DNA of 59,372 nt from Myxococcales bacterium (GTDB taxonomy: Bacteria > Myxococcota_A > Polyangia > Fen-1088). Location: NCBI GenBank assembly GCA_025350815.1, contig JANXXE010000134.1, forward strand, positions 1 to 59,372, given 5' to 3'. The notes below the pieces were generated by a model. The model saw nothing but the letters and a program-made list of their open reading frames with translations. It was not told the DNA's origin and searched no databases. This document shows positions 50,450-58,766 of this stretch, one piece after another. The position numbers were made by a program, and so were the translations under genes. Every line of letters begins with the position of its first letter. Positions within the stretch are counted from its first letter, which is position 1.

Positions 50450-51244
50450 CTAAGCCTTTTCGGCCGATTTTCTGTAGGTTTCACCCAGTTCGACGGCGAA
50501 GGACGAAGCCTGCGTCTTGTACACCGTGAAGTGCGGATCGTTGCTTTCCTCGGCCGCCCGGTGGGTCGTGTAGTAGTACAGGTTCAGCGCGCGTCGGTAG
50601 ACACCGGGCGGGCAGGTCAGCGGGTGGGGATGCCCGTGATTCGAATCTTCACTGGTGTTGAAGACGACCAGACGGTTGAAGATCGGAAAGTACGATTTCA
50701 CCGGGCCGGTCATCGCCTTGTCCCACATCTCCAGGGCCCCGTGCCATTCGTCCTTCCAGCCGGGGTTCAGGTACAACAGCGCGTTGACGCGTCGGTGCGC
50801 CTGCAGTTTGTGGTGCCAGTTGAAATCAGCATGGATGTTGAGGAAGTCCCCGGTGCCGGCAAAATGCGCGCCGCCCCCGATGAAATACGGATCCGCCAGC
50901 AGGTTGTCGATGCCGGTCAGGGTTTCCAAAAACAGCACAAACTGCTTGGAGTTCAGTTCGCGCAGCATCCCGCGCAAGGTCGACGGCAGCTTGGTCTCGT
51001 CGTGCTGATAACGCTTCAGCGTGTTCTTGTGATCCCGCACGACCCAGTCGATGTGTTCGGGTTCCGGGAAAGCTTCGTTGACCGCCGCGCACAACGTGGG
51101 GTCGATGAAGTTGTCGAAGAAGATGTGCGGGAAAGGCCCTGCACTCTGGTATCTCGCGGCGTTTTCCACCGCCAGCTTCGCGTACTTCGGATCGTCGAAG
51201 ACACCCAGGGGTTGCATCGGTGCAGGGGGATTTTTGTCGGCCAT
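50450..51244 (-). CDS. 2-oxoglutarate/Fe(II)-dependent oxygenase
   Basis: This 264-residue oxygenase has the facial-triad motif HxD in LNIHADFNW and a distal His in NHGHPHPL, with an Arg-containing YRRALNLYYY strand for 2-oxoglutarate binding. The DEWHGALEMWDK segment is also visible. It resembles prolyl 4-hydroxylase/Tpa1-type enzymes, which hydroxylate protein or small-molecule substrates. In this locus it may modify a glycan or an associated protein. Start ATG 51244. Confidence 0.8.
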   Translation of the reverse strand: MADKNPPAPMQPLGVFDDPKYAKLAVENAARYQSAGPFPHIFFDNFIDPTLCAAVNEAFPEPEHIDWVVRDHKNTLKRYQHDETKLPSTLRGMLRELNSKQFVLFLETLTGIDNLLADPYFIGGGAHFAGTGDFLNIHADFNWHHKLQAHRRVNALLYLNPGWKDEWHGALEMWDKAMTGPVKSYFPIFNRLVVFNTSEDSNHGHPHPLTCPPGVYRRALNLYYYTTHRAAEESNDPHFTVYKTQASSFAVELGETYRKSAEKA

Positions 51245-51309
51245 CGCAGCGTTATCCTAAGGCAGGCGGTACGACGCAAACAAGCGAAGTGTTTGCGACT
51301 TTCCCGGGT

Positions 51310-52272
51310 TTAGGCGCGTTTTTTGCCGATAAAGAAGAAATGGTTCGGCCGCAAATAGCCGCTGGCGACGGCGTGCCGTTCGTAAAGGGCAATCAGATCG
51401 GCCATCTTGCGCACCAGCGCGTCAGGACCGCGCAGACCGCCCAAAAATCGGTAGATAAAGGACGCGCCGTCGCGGTGTTCCAGTTCTTGTGTCTGGGCCC
51501 GCAGGGCGTCCAGGATCTGCTGGCCGTTGGATGAATTGTCATTGGGCGACTGGCCCCCTTCCGACCTGTCCTGCTCGTTGGCGTATTCGAACATCACCTC
51601 GTCGATGTAAGTCGCCAGTTGCTTGTCGCCCGCCGATACCTCGGCACCGAGATTCGGTTCGTACCAGTGGCCGGTCACCGCCAGCAGCGATCGCAGCAGG
51701 GCCACCTGTGCGGCGTCCTGCGGCCGCCAGCGATCGTGGCAGACCTCATCGCACATCACGACGCCGCTGGGGGCCAGCAGTTCCACGCCCTGCTTGATGA
51801 AGGCGCCAGGATCTTCCAGGTGGTGCAGAACGCCCGAATACAGGATGCAATCGAAGGTTCCCGACACCTGCTCGATGGTGGATACCTCGTAGCGCAACGA
51901 TCCGAAGCCGTCGAGGAAGGGGTTCTCGGCCGCGCATTTCTTGGCAGCCGTGATGCACGAATCCGAGATGTCGATGCCCAGTACGTGGTGGCCGGCGCGC
52001 GCGAATTCCAGCGAGATGTAGCCCGCCCCGCAGCCCACATCCAGCATGCGCAACGACCTGCCGCGGTGCTTGTGCAGCATGTCCTGCAACGCGGCCACCG
52101 TCCGGCCGAGGAACAGATCCACGAAATGCGGATCGCGCCAGAAGCTTTTGTAAAAGTAGTCGCACTTCACCGCCCGACGGATATCCGGGATGTAGCCGGC
52201 CCGCGTCCGGTCCTCGATGCGCTTGTTGAACTCGTCGGCCTCGGCCTTCAGATGGGAGTCGAGCGTGGTCAT
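51310..52272 (-). CDS. Class-I SAM-dependent methyltransferase
   Basis: This 320-residue protein has the classical SAM motif MLDVGCGAGYISLEFARAGH, motif II DISDSCI, and FDCILYSGVLHHLEDPG. A C-terminal extension of about 100 residues includes a Gly/Pro/Asn-rich stretch and a hydrophobic end. ATG 52272 overlaps the next gene's stop by four bases, so it is co-translated with the CmcI-like gene. Substrate likely a sugar. Confidence 0.85.
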   Translation of the reverse strand: MTTLDSHLKAEADEFNKRIEDRTRAGYIPDIRRAVKCDYFYKSFWRDPHFVDLFLGRTVAALQDMLHKHRGRSLRMLDVGCGAGYISLEFARAGHHVLGIDISDSCITAAKKCAAENPFLDGFGSLRYEVSTIEQVSGTFDCILYSGVLHHLEDPGAFIKQGVELLAPSGVVMCDEVCHDRWRPQDAAQVALLRSLLAVTGHWYEPNLGAEVSAGDKQLATYIDEVMFEYANEQDRSEGGQSPNDNSSNGQQILDALRAQTQELEHRDGASFIYRFLGGLRGPDALVRKMADLIALYERHAVASGYLRPNHFFFIGKKRA

Positions 52273-53048
52273 TTCCCCGACCCCGGGGCGCGCACCCTTT
52301 GCAGGTACGCGTCCGGCCAGTAGCTGACCCGCCGCTTGATCTGACCTTCGTTGAAAGGAAAGGGCGGCTCGACCAGCGCGAATTCGGGATTGCGCTGCAG
52401 GAACAACCGTCCGGCCTCGCGCGGGTTGTTCCACGCCCAGTCGTCCTTGCTGCGCGGCGCCCCGACCAGATCGCCCATGATCCCGTCGGAGGCAATGATG
52501 TACGACCCGACCGACACCATCGGCGCGTACGCCTCCAGTTCGGCCAGCACGTGGTCGCGCGTGTGGTTCGAGTCGAGCATCACCAGGACATTTTCCCCGG
52601 GCTTGACCTGCGCGCGCGCGTGCGAGACCACCTTGGCGTCCACCGAGCTGCCCTCGATGAGCGTGATGTACGAAGACAGTTCGTGCGCCTCGATCGCCGC
52701 GCGGTTGTGCGGTCGAATCTCGACGTCGATGCCGACCACCCGCCCGCGCCCCATGGCCCGGAACAGGCTGGCGTAGAAAATCAGCGACCCGCCGTGCGCG
52801 ACGCCGGTCTCGATGACGACGTCGGGCTTCACCGCATACACGATCTCCTGAATGCGGATCATGTCCTCGGGCAGCTGAATGATGGGCCGCCCCAGCCACG
52901 AGAAACTGTAGACGTACTTCGTGTCCCAGCCCGCCCGCAGCCACACGCGGCTCAGAATCTCGAAGGCCTCCGGGCTGCCGATGTCGTGCTCGACCGGGGG
53001 CCCCTTGCCCTCCGAGACGACGACTCGGTTTCCATCGATGGTGATCAT
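52269..53048 (-). CDS. CmcI-like (cephalosporin-hydroxylase-family) methyltransferase-fold protein
   Basis: This 259-residue protein has the CmcI family pattern PDVVIETGVAHGGSLIFYAS, VVGIDVEIRPHN and VLVMLDSNHTRDHVLAEL, with YIIASDGIMGD near the C-terminus. The family shares the SAM-methyltransferase fold and is often found in glycan loci as a sugar methyltransferase. ATG 53048 follows a GGGGGA ribosome site. Overlaps the methyltransferase gene downstream by four bases. Confidence 0.8.
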   Translation of the reverse strand: MITIDGNRVVVSEGKGPPVEHDIGSPEAFEILSRVWLRAGWDTKYVYSFSWLGRPIIQLPEDMIRIQEIVYAVKPDVVIETGVAHGGSLIFYASLFRAMGRGRVVGIDVEIRPHNRAAIEAHELSSYITLIEGSSVDAKVVSHARAQVKPGENVLVMLDSNHTRDHVLAELEAYAPMVSVGSYIIASDGIMGDLVGAPRSKDDWAWNNPREAGRLFLQRNPEFALVEPPFPFNEGQIKRRVSYWPDAYLQRVRAPGSGK

Positions 53049-53058
53049 GAGTTCCCCC

Positions 53059-53829
53059 TTACTTCCAGATCCGCCAGGGCGCGTTGCCGGTTTGCCACAG
53101 GCTTTCGAGGTAGCGCTTGTCCCGGATGGTGTCCATGCACTGCCAGAATCGGTCGTGCTTGAAAACCGCCAGCTGACGGTCGGCGGCCAGGCGCTCCAGC
53201 GCATGAACTTCAAGGACGCTCTTGTCTCCTTCGAGGTAGTCGAAGACCTTGGGTTCGAAGACCAGAAACCCACCGTTGATCCAGCCCTCGCCGACCTGTG
53301 GTTTTTCGTCGAAGGACGTCACAAGATCGCCCTCGATGACCAGGGCGCCAAAACGCGATGGCGGTCGGACCGCGGTGACGGTGGCGATCTTTCCGTGGCT
53401 GCGGTGGAACTTGACCAGTTCGGGCAGGTTCACGTCGGCCACGCCGTCGCCATAGGTGACGATGAAGGTTTCGTCGCCCAGCCACGGCTGCATGCGCTTG
53501 ACCCGGCCGCCGGTCAGCGTGTCGAGGCCGGTCTCGACCAGATGAATGGTCCAGTCCTCGCACGTCCGGTCGTGCATGTTGACCGCGCCCGTCTTCAGGT
53601 CCAGCGACATGCTGCCGGTCAGGCGGGCGTAGTCCATGAAGTAGTGCTTGATGAGATCGCCCTTGTAGCCAAGCGCGATGCAGAACTCTTTGAAGCCGTA
53701 GTGCGCGAAGTGCCGCATGATGTGCCACAGCACCGGCCGGTCGCCGATTTCAACCATCGGTTTGGGGCGCGTTTCGGTCTCCTCCGCGAGCCGCGTTCCC
53801 ATTCCCCCCGCAAGCAGTGTGACCTTCAT
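53059..53829 (-). CDS. rfbF: Glucose-1-phosphate cytidylyltransferase (RfbF)
   Basis: This 256-residue nucleotidyltransferase makes CDP-glucose from CTP and glucose-1-phosphate. The signature loop is LAGGMGTRLAEETETRPKPM, followed by YGDGVADV with a metal Asp and FGALVIEGDLVTSFDEKPQ, then GWINGGFLVFEP. The gene follows the Wzm gene by 13 bases. It commits the locus to a CDP-sugar; the usual CDP-glucose 4,6-dehydratase RfbG is not evident beside it. Confidence 0.93.
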   Translation of the reverse strand: MKVTLLAGGMGTRLAEETETRPKPMVEIGDRPVLWHIMRHFAHYGFKEFCIALGYKGDLIKHYFMDYARLTGSMSLDLKTGAVNMHDRTCEDWTIHLVETGLDTLTGGRVKRMQPWLGDETFIVTYGDGVADVNLPELVKFHRSHGKIATVTAVRPPSRFGALVIEGDLVTSFDEKPQVGEGWINGGFLVFEPKVFDYLEGDKSVLEVHALERLAADRQLAVFKHDRFWQCMDTIRDKRYLESLWQTGNAPWRIWK

Positions 53830-53842
53830 GTGCGGCCCTCCG

Positions 53843-54667
53843 TCAAAGCAGATCCGCGAAATGTTTTTCCGTCCGCCGGAAATAGAACGCCCCGCTGACC
53901 AGAAGCAGCAGGGCCACAACGACGGACAGGGCCGTCATGGGACCCGGCGGCCGCGTGCCGAGCAGCGCCCAACGGAAACCCTCGACGACGCCCACCATCG
54001 GGTTGATGCCGTAAAGCGTGCGCCACGGCTGGCCCAACATGCTGGCGGGGTAGGCAATGGGCGTGGCGAACATCCACAGTTGCGTGAGAAAGGGAACGAT
54101 ATAGCGGACGTCGCGGTACACGACGCTCAACGCCGCCAGCCACAGCCCGGCGCCCAGCGCCGTTACCAGCGACAGCAGGAAGAACAAAGGCAGCAACACG
54201 ATCGCAGGCGTTGGCGCGACCCTGTAGTACAGCATCATCCCCAGCAGCACCACGAAGGACAGGACCAGATCCACGGCGCCCGCCAGGATGGTCGCCGCCG
54301 GCATGATCAGCCGCGGAAAGTAAACCTTCTTCAGCAAATTGGTGCTGCCGATCAGGATGCCCGCCGCCTGCGTCACCCCCTGTGCGAAGAAGGTCCACGG
54401 CACGAGGCCCGCGAAGCTGAACACCGGGTAAGGCAGGTTGTCCGACGGGATCTTGCCCAGCCGACCGAAAAACAGGCTGAACACCACCATCGTGAAGAAC
54501 GGCTGGATGATCGCCCACGAGGCGCCCAGCGCCGTCTGCTTGTAGCGGACCTTGATGTCGCGCCAGGTGAGAAAATAGAACAGTTCGCGGTAGGCCCACA
54601 GCTCCTTGAGGCGAAGGGACACCCAGCCGCGCGACGGTTCTATGAGGACGATGGTGGTTTCAGGCAT
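53843..54667 (-). CDS. wzm: Polysaccharide ABC transporter permease (Wzm-like)
   Basis: This 274-residue permease has six hydrophobic segments (about residues 40-60, 70-90, 120-145, 155-175, 185-200 and 240-262), typical of ABC-2 exporters for O-antigens and teichoic acids. The GASWAIIQPFFTMVVFSLFF and IPSDNLPYPVF stretches match the family. It should form the exporter with the Wzt gene at 47470. The two genes lie on opposite strands, so their co-expression must be set by different promoters. Confidence 0.88.
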   Translation of the reverse strand: MPETTIVLIEPSRGWVSLRLKELWAYRELFYFLTWRDIKVRYKQTALGASWAIIQPFFTMVVFSLFFGRLGKIPSDNLPYPVFSFAGLVPWTFFAQGVTQAAGILIGSTNLLKKVYFPRLIMPAATILAGAVDLVLSFVVLLGMMLYYRVAPTPAIVLLPLFFLLSLVTALGAGLWLAALSVVYRDVRYIVPFLTQLWMFATPIAYPASMLGQPWRTLYGINPMVGVVEGFRWALLGTRPPGPMTALSVVVALLLLVSGAFYFRRTEKHFADLL

Positions 54668-54694
54668 CCGGCGGCGCGGCGACGTTACGGCGCT

Positions 54695-55786
54695 TTATAG
54701 GGGTCTGTCCAGGGGATGGAACAGCGCCGGATCCTTGGCCGGAAGCAGCTTCGGGCTGACGTTGCGCACGACGCTGAGGCCGAGGCGCGCGACCAGGTCG
54801 GGATCCTTGGTCGCCAGCATGTTGAAGCCGTGCTTGGGGCCCTTGAGGTAAACGCTGTCGGCCGGGATGACCTCGATGGCCCAGCCTTCCATCGACCGGT
54901 TGTCGTGGAAGTCGCGAATCGCGAACAGCTGGTATCCGTTAGACATCATCAGCTGAATGATCGACGTGGAGGGCAATCCGTTGGTCCAGTCCATGTAGTG
55001 CGAATTCACCTCGAAGATGACCACCGGGGCCTTGCCGGCCGGCTGCCGCAGAAGGCCCTGGGCGCCCTTGAGCGCGCGTTCCTCGCCGCCTTCCATGTCC
55101 AGCATGATGATGCCGACGTTGTCCAGGCCCAGCGATCTTGCGTAATCGTCCATGGTGGTGGACGTCACCGTGGGCCGTCCGTCCGCGGCGACACCCGGCT
55201 CGCAGAACCCCAGGCCAAGCGGGCCTTCAATAGATAGAACTTCGCCGCTGCTGTCCCAAAGGGCGTTGCGACAGGCGACGACATTCTTGATGCCGTTGAT
55301 CTCCATGTTGTGGACCAGCTGGCCAAACTTTTCCCCGGTGATCTCGAAGGCGTGCACGCGTCCGCCCGGTGGCATGGCATGCGCCATCGGCAAGACCTGA
55401 TCGCCGATGTACGCGCCGCCGACGATGGCGTTGGTCGCGCGCGCCGCCAGCATCGTCAGCAGTCTGGTTGTTTGCGGCTCCCACACGTGGTCCGGCTCGG
55501 CGTCCAGTGTCAACAGCAGCGCCCGTTCCAGGCGGCTTTCAGGCCGCAGGTCGAAGATCAGTCCGTTCTTCAACTTCATCCGGTGGTGGGGAACGTCTTT
55601 CAGCAGCGCGCTGACCAAAACCCAGCGGACGTCATCGCGGAAGGTTTCCGGGTCCGGGGCGCGCAGCTCAGCCTGGCGCAGAAGCTCGAACAGATCTGTG
55701 CGGGTGGCCGGGTCGCGCCCGATGTGTGACAGCGCCTTCAAGACCGCTTCGGGATCGGTATTCGGGAGATCCATCCAACCTGCCAA
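54695..55786 (-). CDS. FkbM-family methyltransferase
   Basis: This 363-residue protein contains a FkbM-type SAM region (AIVGGAYIGDQVLPMAHAM, then VHAFEITGEKFGQLVHNMEING, then NALWDSSGEV) and a metal-binding-like VGIIMLDMEGGEERALKGAQGLL. The C-terminal part runs to a Pro-rich end. The family methylates sugar or polyketide hydroxyls. ATG 55774 is an alternative internal start. Located between Wzm and the glycosyltransferase gene. Confidence 0.82.
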   Translation of the reverse strand: MAGWMDLPNTDPEAVLKALSHIGRDPATRTDLFELLRQAELRAPDPETFRDDVRWVLVSALLKDVPHHRMKLKNGLIFDLRPESRLERALLLTLDAEPDHVWEPQTTRLLTMLAARATNAIVGGAYIGDQVLPMAHAMPPGGRVHAFEITGEKFGQLVHNMEINGIKNVVACRNALWDSSGEVLSIEGPLGLGFCEPGVAADGRPTVTSTTMDDYARSLGLDNVGIIMLDMEGGEERALKGAQGLLRQPAGKAPVVIFEVNSHYMDWTNGLPSTSIIQLMMSNGYQLFAIRDFHDNRSMEGWAIEVIPADSVYLKGPKHGFNMLATKDPDLVARLGLSVVRNVSPKLLPAKDPALFHPLDRPL

Positions 55787-55790
55787 CCTT

Positions 55791-56708
55791 TCAGGGGCTT
55801 CGGGCGGCGCGGCCGATGCCGATCCGCCGTCCCCAGCCCTTCAGTCTTTTCCAGTCGTGCTTGTACGCTCCGAGGGTAAACATCGCCAAAATGAGAGGGA
55901 TCAAGACCTTGCGCTGTGGCGGGATCATCTTGGACTCTCGCAGCATCCTGACGGCGAAGGGCAATGTCCGGCTGCGGTCGTTCCCGTCGTCCAGTTGCAC
56001 TTTGTAGGCCTCGATGATCTTTAGGGCGTACTTGGGGTCAGAGCGCACACCCCGGATGTGCAGCACCTCGGGCACGGTGATCAGGCGCTGCGATAACGCT
56101 ATCTCCGCGATGAACAGCCGATCCGAGCCGCGGAAGTTACCGAAGGTTGTGAAGTGCTGGCGTAAAAACGCGTGCCGGAAAACGCCGTACATGAAGATGG
56201 CGTATTCGCTCGAAAAGTTCAGTGCCACGCGCAGGGCCAGGCCCACCCGTCCCGCGCTGTAGAGATCCGGGTAAATGACGGCTGCGCCCCAGTCCTCACC
56301 CTTATAGGTACGTCGCCGGAAGCCGCTTTGCGCGACGACGGCGTCGCCGTGGGTTCGCAGGGCGTCGACCAAACTGGAGACGAAAGTGGCTTCCCACAGG
56401 TCGTCGCATCCGGCCCACATGAAGAATTCGCCCCGGGCCTTTTCAAGGACGATACGAAAGTTCGGGTACGGACCCAGATTCGTGGCGTTGCTAAAAACTC
56501 GGATGTTGGGGTGCTTGTCGGCATAGTGCCGCGCAATCGCCAGGGTGTCATCCTCGGACGCGTTGTCAGAGATGATGATCTCGGTGGGCGCGTAGGTCTG
56601 GGCCAGCAGCGCATCGAGGGCCCGGGCCAGGAAACGCGTGCCGTTGTAGACCGGCAGCCCGATGCTTACCAGGCCGGGAGTTTCAGAAGGCGGGCTGTCG
56701 GCGACCAC
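55791..56708 (-). CDS. Family-2 glycosyltransferase
   Basis: This 305-residue cytoplasmic glycosyltransferase starts at a GTG. The nucleotide-sugar site is VSIGLPVYNGTRFLARALDA, the metal-binding DxD equivalent is GCDDLWEA, and SDNASEDDT is typical. The C-terminal half has basic residues and hydrophobic helices suggesting membrane association. Only one conventional glycosyltransferase appears in this part of the locus, so others may lie elsewhere. Confidence 0.85.
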   Translation of the reverse strand: MVADSPPSETPGLVSIGLPVYNGTRFLARALDALLAQTYAPTEIIISDNASEDDTLAIARHYADKHPNIRVFSNATNLGPYPNFRIVLEKARGEFFMWAGCDDLWEATFVSSLVDALRTHGDAVVAQSGFRRRTYKGEDWGAAVIYPDLYSAGRVGLALRVALNFSSEYAIFMYGVFRHAFLRQHFTTFGNFRGSDRLFIAEIALSQRLITVPEVLHIRGVRSDPKYALKIIEAYKVQLDDGNDRSRTLPFAVRMLRESKMIPPQRKVLIPLILAMFTLGAYKHDWKRLKGWGRRIGIGRAARSP

Positions 56709-56734
56709 GCGCGCAAATTAACACACATCATTCG

Positions 56735-57535
56735 TCACTTGCCCGTGAAGCGCGGGGGCCGCGCGTCGACGAAGGCCTGGTACGCCTCACGAAAGTCAGC
56801 CGTGCGCATGCACGCCTGCTGGGCATACGCTTCTGCGTGCAGCGCCGACGGCAGGTCGAGGGCCGCCGAGCGATCCAGCATTTGCTTGGTGACGCCGTGG
56901 GCGAAGGTCGGGCCGGCGGCGATACGTTCCGCAAAAGCGATGGCGTCGTCGATCAACCGATCGGACGGCACCACCCAATTGTAAAGGCCCCAGCGCTCGG
57001 CCGTGGTCGCATCGATCACGTCGCCCGTGTACAGAAGTTCTGCTGCGCGTCCCAGACCGACCACCCGCGGCAGAAGCCAGGTGACGCCCATATCCGCCGC
57101 CGATAGTCCGACGCGGGGGAAGACAAAGCCGATGCCAGCGTCCGGCGTGGCGATGCGCAGGTCGGCGGCCAGCGCCAGGGCGGCACCGGCCCCGACGGCG
57201 ATCCCGTTTACGGCTGCAATGATGGGCTTGCCCAGTTGACGCAAGGCCAGCACCGTATCGGAGGTCAGGCGCGCGAACGCCAGTAGTTGGGGCACATCGC
57301 TGTGTACCAGGGCGCCGATGATCTCTTGAACGTTGCCGCCCGAACAGAATCCGCGCCCGCTGCCGGTGAGCACCACCGCCTTGACGGACGCGTCCTGGGC
57401 GAGGGCACCCGCTGCGTCCCGCAGCTCGCGGTATGTCTCGAACGACAGGGCATTCAGGATGTCGGGCCGATCCAGTGTCAGGGTCGCCACGCCGCTGTCG
57501 GCCACGGCGAGCTTGAAGGTGCTCGGCTCGGTCAT
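56735..57535 (-). CDS. Enoyl-CoA hydratase/isomerase family protein
   Basis: This 266-residue crotonase-fold enzyme has the oxyanion-hole motif GSGRGFCSGGNVQEI and the second site VNGIAVGAGAALALAADLRIA, with RVGLSAADMGVTWLLPRVVG in the position of the catalytic acid region. ATG 57535 overlaps the preceding Rid gene by four bases, so the pair is a small operon. It could hydrate or isomerise an acyl-CoA; substrate unknown. Confidence 0.87.
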   Translation of the reverse strand: MTEPSTFKLAVADSGVATLTLDRPDILNALSFETYRELRDAAGALAQDASVKAVVLTGSGRGFCSGGNVQEIIGALVHSDVPQLLAFARLTSDTVLALRQLGKPIIAAVNGIAVGAGAALALAADLRIATPDAGIGFVFPRVGLSAADMGVTWLLPRVVGLGRAAELLYTGDVIDATTAERWGLYNWVVPSDRLIDDAIAFAERIAAGPTFAHGVTKQMLDRSAALDLPSALHAEAYAQQACMRTADFREAYQAFVDARPPRFTGK

Positions 57536-57927
57536 GGCAGAACCGCCAGGGCCTGGACCTCGACCACGGCTTCGGGGTGCAAAAAGGCGCTGACCTCGAC
57601 CAGGCTGATGGCCGGGTAGTGCTGCCCGAAACGTGCCCGCCAAAGCAGACCCAGATCCCGGGTGGCCGCCCGGTAGTCGTCGAGATCGCGTACGAAGATG
57701 GTCATCGAGGTCACGTCGGCGGGGCGACCGCCGGCCGTCTGGACGACGCTTAACACGTTGTCGAGGGCCGCGGCGAACTGCGCCGGCAGGCCGGCCGCCA
57801 GGTCGCCGTCCGGCATGCTGACGCCGATCTGGCCCGCCACCGCCAGCAGGGCGCCCCTGGCCAGGATCCCGTGGCTGTAGCCTCGGGGTCGCGTCCAGCC
57901 GTCGGGGTGGATGATTTTTTGCGCCAA
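57532..57927 (-). CDS. RidA/YjgF-family protein lacking the catalytic Arg
   Basis: This 131-residue protein of the Rid family has the conserved GVSMPDGDLAAGLPAQ and FVRDLDDYRAAT segments. In classical RidA imine deaminases the PARSCVEV segment provides an essential Arg; the matching PAISLVEV here has Ile. It probably belongs to a Rid subgroup without deaminase activity. It is translationally coupled to the enoyl-CoA hydratase. Confidence 0.82.
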   Translation of the reverse strand: MAQKIIHPDGWTRPRGYSHGILARGALLAVAGQIGVSMPDGDLAAGLPAQFAAALDNVLSVVQTAGGRPADVTSMTIFVRDLDDYRAATRDLGLLWRARFGQHYPAISLVEVSAFLHPEAVVEVQALAVLP

Positions 57928-57949
57928 GATTGGCTTTTATAACACGCTG

Positions 57950-57970
57950 TAATAATTGACTAATAATTGT
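57950..57970. repeat. AT-rich direct repeat TAATAATTG (12-base period)
   Basis: The nonamer TAATAATTG occurs twice at a 12-base period in a very AT-rich stretch upstream of the fmdB-groESL promoter. This base composition contrasts strongly with the rest of the window. It may be an UP-element or a regulator site. Confidence 0.4.
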
Positions 57971-57995
57971 TAATTCTGGCAGTCGCCATCGCGGC

Positions 57996-58023
57996 TTGAC
58001 AGGCGCAATGGGGTGCCTATACC
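57996..58023 (+). promoter_or_regulatory. Sigma70-type promoter of fmdB-groES-groEL
   Basis: A perfect -35 (TTGACA, 57996-58001) is followed 16 bases later by a -10-like TATACC (58018-58023), about 27 bases before the fmdB start. AT-rich DNA lies just upstream. This is the best promoter match seen in the window. No CIRCE-type inverted repeat was found beside it. Confidence 0.7.
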
Positions 58024-58050
58024 TATGCACGCCCGAAGGGGTCCCAAACG

Positions 58051-58446
58051 ATGCCTGTCTACGAATACGAGTGCGCCGCCTGCAACCACAGGTTCGAGGA
58101 ATGGCAGAAGATCACGGACAAGCCGGTCAAGGTCTGTCCGTCCTGCAAGGCGCGCAAGGTGGAACGGCTGATAAGCCAGACGTCCTTTCAGCTCAAGGGC
58201 GGCGGCTGGTACGGGGATCTTTACGCCAGCTCCAAGCCGGGGGCGGGCGGCGACAAAGGCGCGAAGGCCGAGTCGAACACCGACAGCAAAGCCAAGCCCG
58301 CGGCCGAGTCGGGCACGAAGTCCGAGACAAGTTCATCGACGTCCAAGGACACCCCCAAGGACAGTGGCAAGGACAGGAGCAAGGACAGCAGCAAGGACAG
58401 CAGCAAAAAGGGCGCCGGGGGCAAGGGCGCCGCGACTTCGAAATAA
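58051..58446 (+). CDS. FmdB-family zinc-ribbon protein
   Basis: This 131-residue protein starts with the FmdB zinc ribbon: [16 protein letters not shown] (Cys8, Cys11) and VCPSC (Cys29, Cys32). The rest is a low-complexity Lys/Ser/Asp/Gly tail with KDSSKDSS repeats, so the zinc ribbon is the only folded part. FmdB proteins are thought to be regulatory. It is the first gene of an operon ahead of groES, separated by 32 bases. Confidence 0.85.
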   Translation: MPVYEYECAACNHRFEEWQKITDKPVKVCPSCKARKVERLISQTSFQLKGGGWYGDLYASSKPGAGGDKGAKAESNTDSKAKPAAESGTKSETSSSTSKDTPKDSGKDRSKDSSKDSSKKGAGGKGAATSK

Positions 58447-58478
58447 ACGACCGAGACACGAAAGAAGGAGAACGGAAC

Positions 58479-58766
58479 ATGAAAATCAGGCCACTTTACG
58501 ACCGTATTCTGATCAAGCGCGTGGACGAGGAAAGCAAGACCTCGGGCGGGCTTTATATCCCCGATACCGCCAAGGAAAAGCCCCAGGAGGGCCTGGTGGT
58601 GGCCGTCGGCAACGGGAAGGTTCAGGAAGACGGCAAGCTGCGCAAGCTGGACGTCAAGGCCGGCGACAAGATTCTCTTCAGCAAGTATTCGGGCAACGAC
58701 ATCAAGATCGATGGTGTCGAACATCTCATTCTGCGCGAGGACGACATCCTTGCGATTCTCGATTAG
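58479..58766 (+). CDS. groES: Co-chaperonin GroES
   Basis: This 95-residue co-chaperonin has the conserved [22 protein letters not shown] start with the mobile loop, [11 protein letters not shown], and [21 protein letters not shown], ending [15 protein letters not shown]. It caps GroEL to enclose substrate. A GAAGGAG ribosome site precedes the ATG. groEL follows after 21 bases. Confidence 0.96.
   Translation: MKIRPLYDRILIKRVDEESKTSGGLYIPDTAKEKPQEGLVVAVGNGKVQEDGKLRKLDVKAGDKILFSKYSGNDIKIDGVEHLILREDDILAILD

Noticed and set aside
57928-58050. CIRCE heat-shock element upstream of groES
   Set aside because: The TTAGCACTC-N9-GAGTGCTAA inverted repeat is absent; only AT-rich direct repeats are present.
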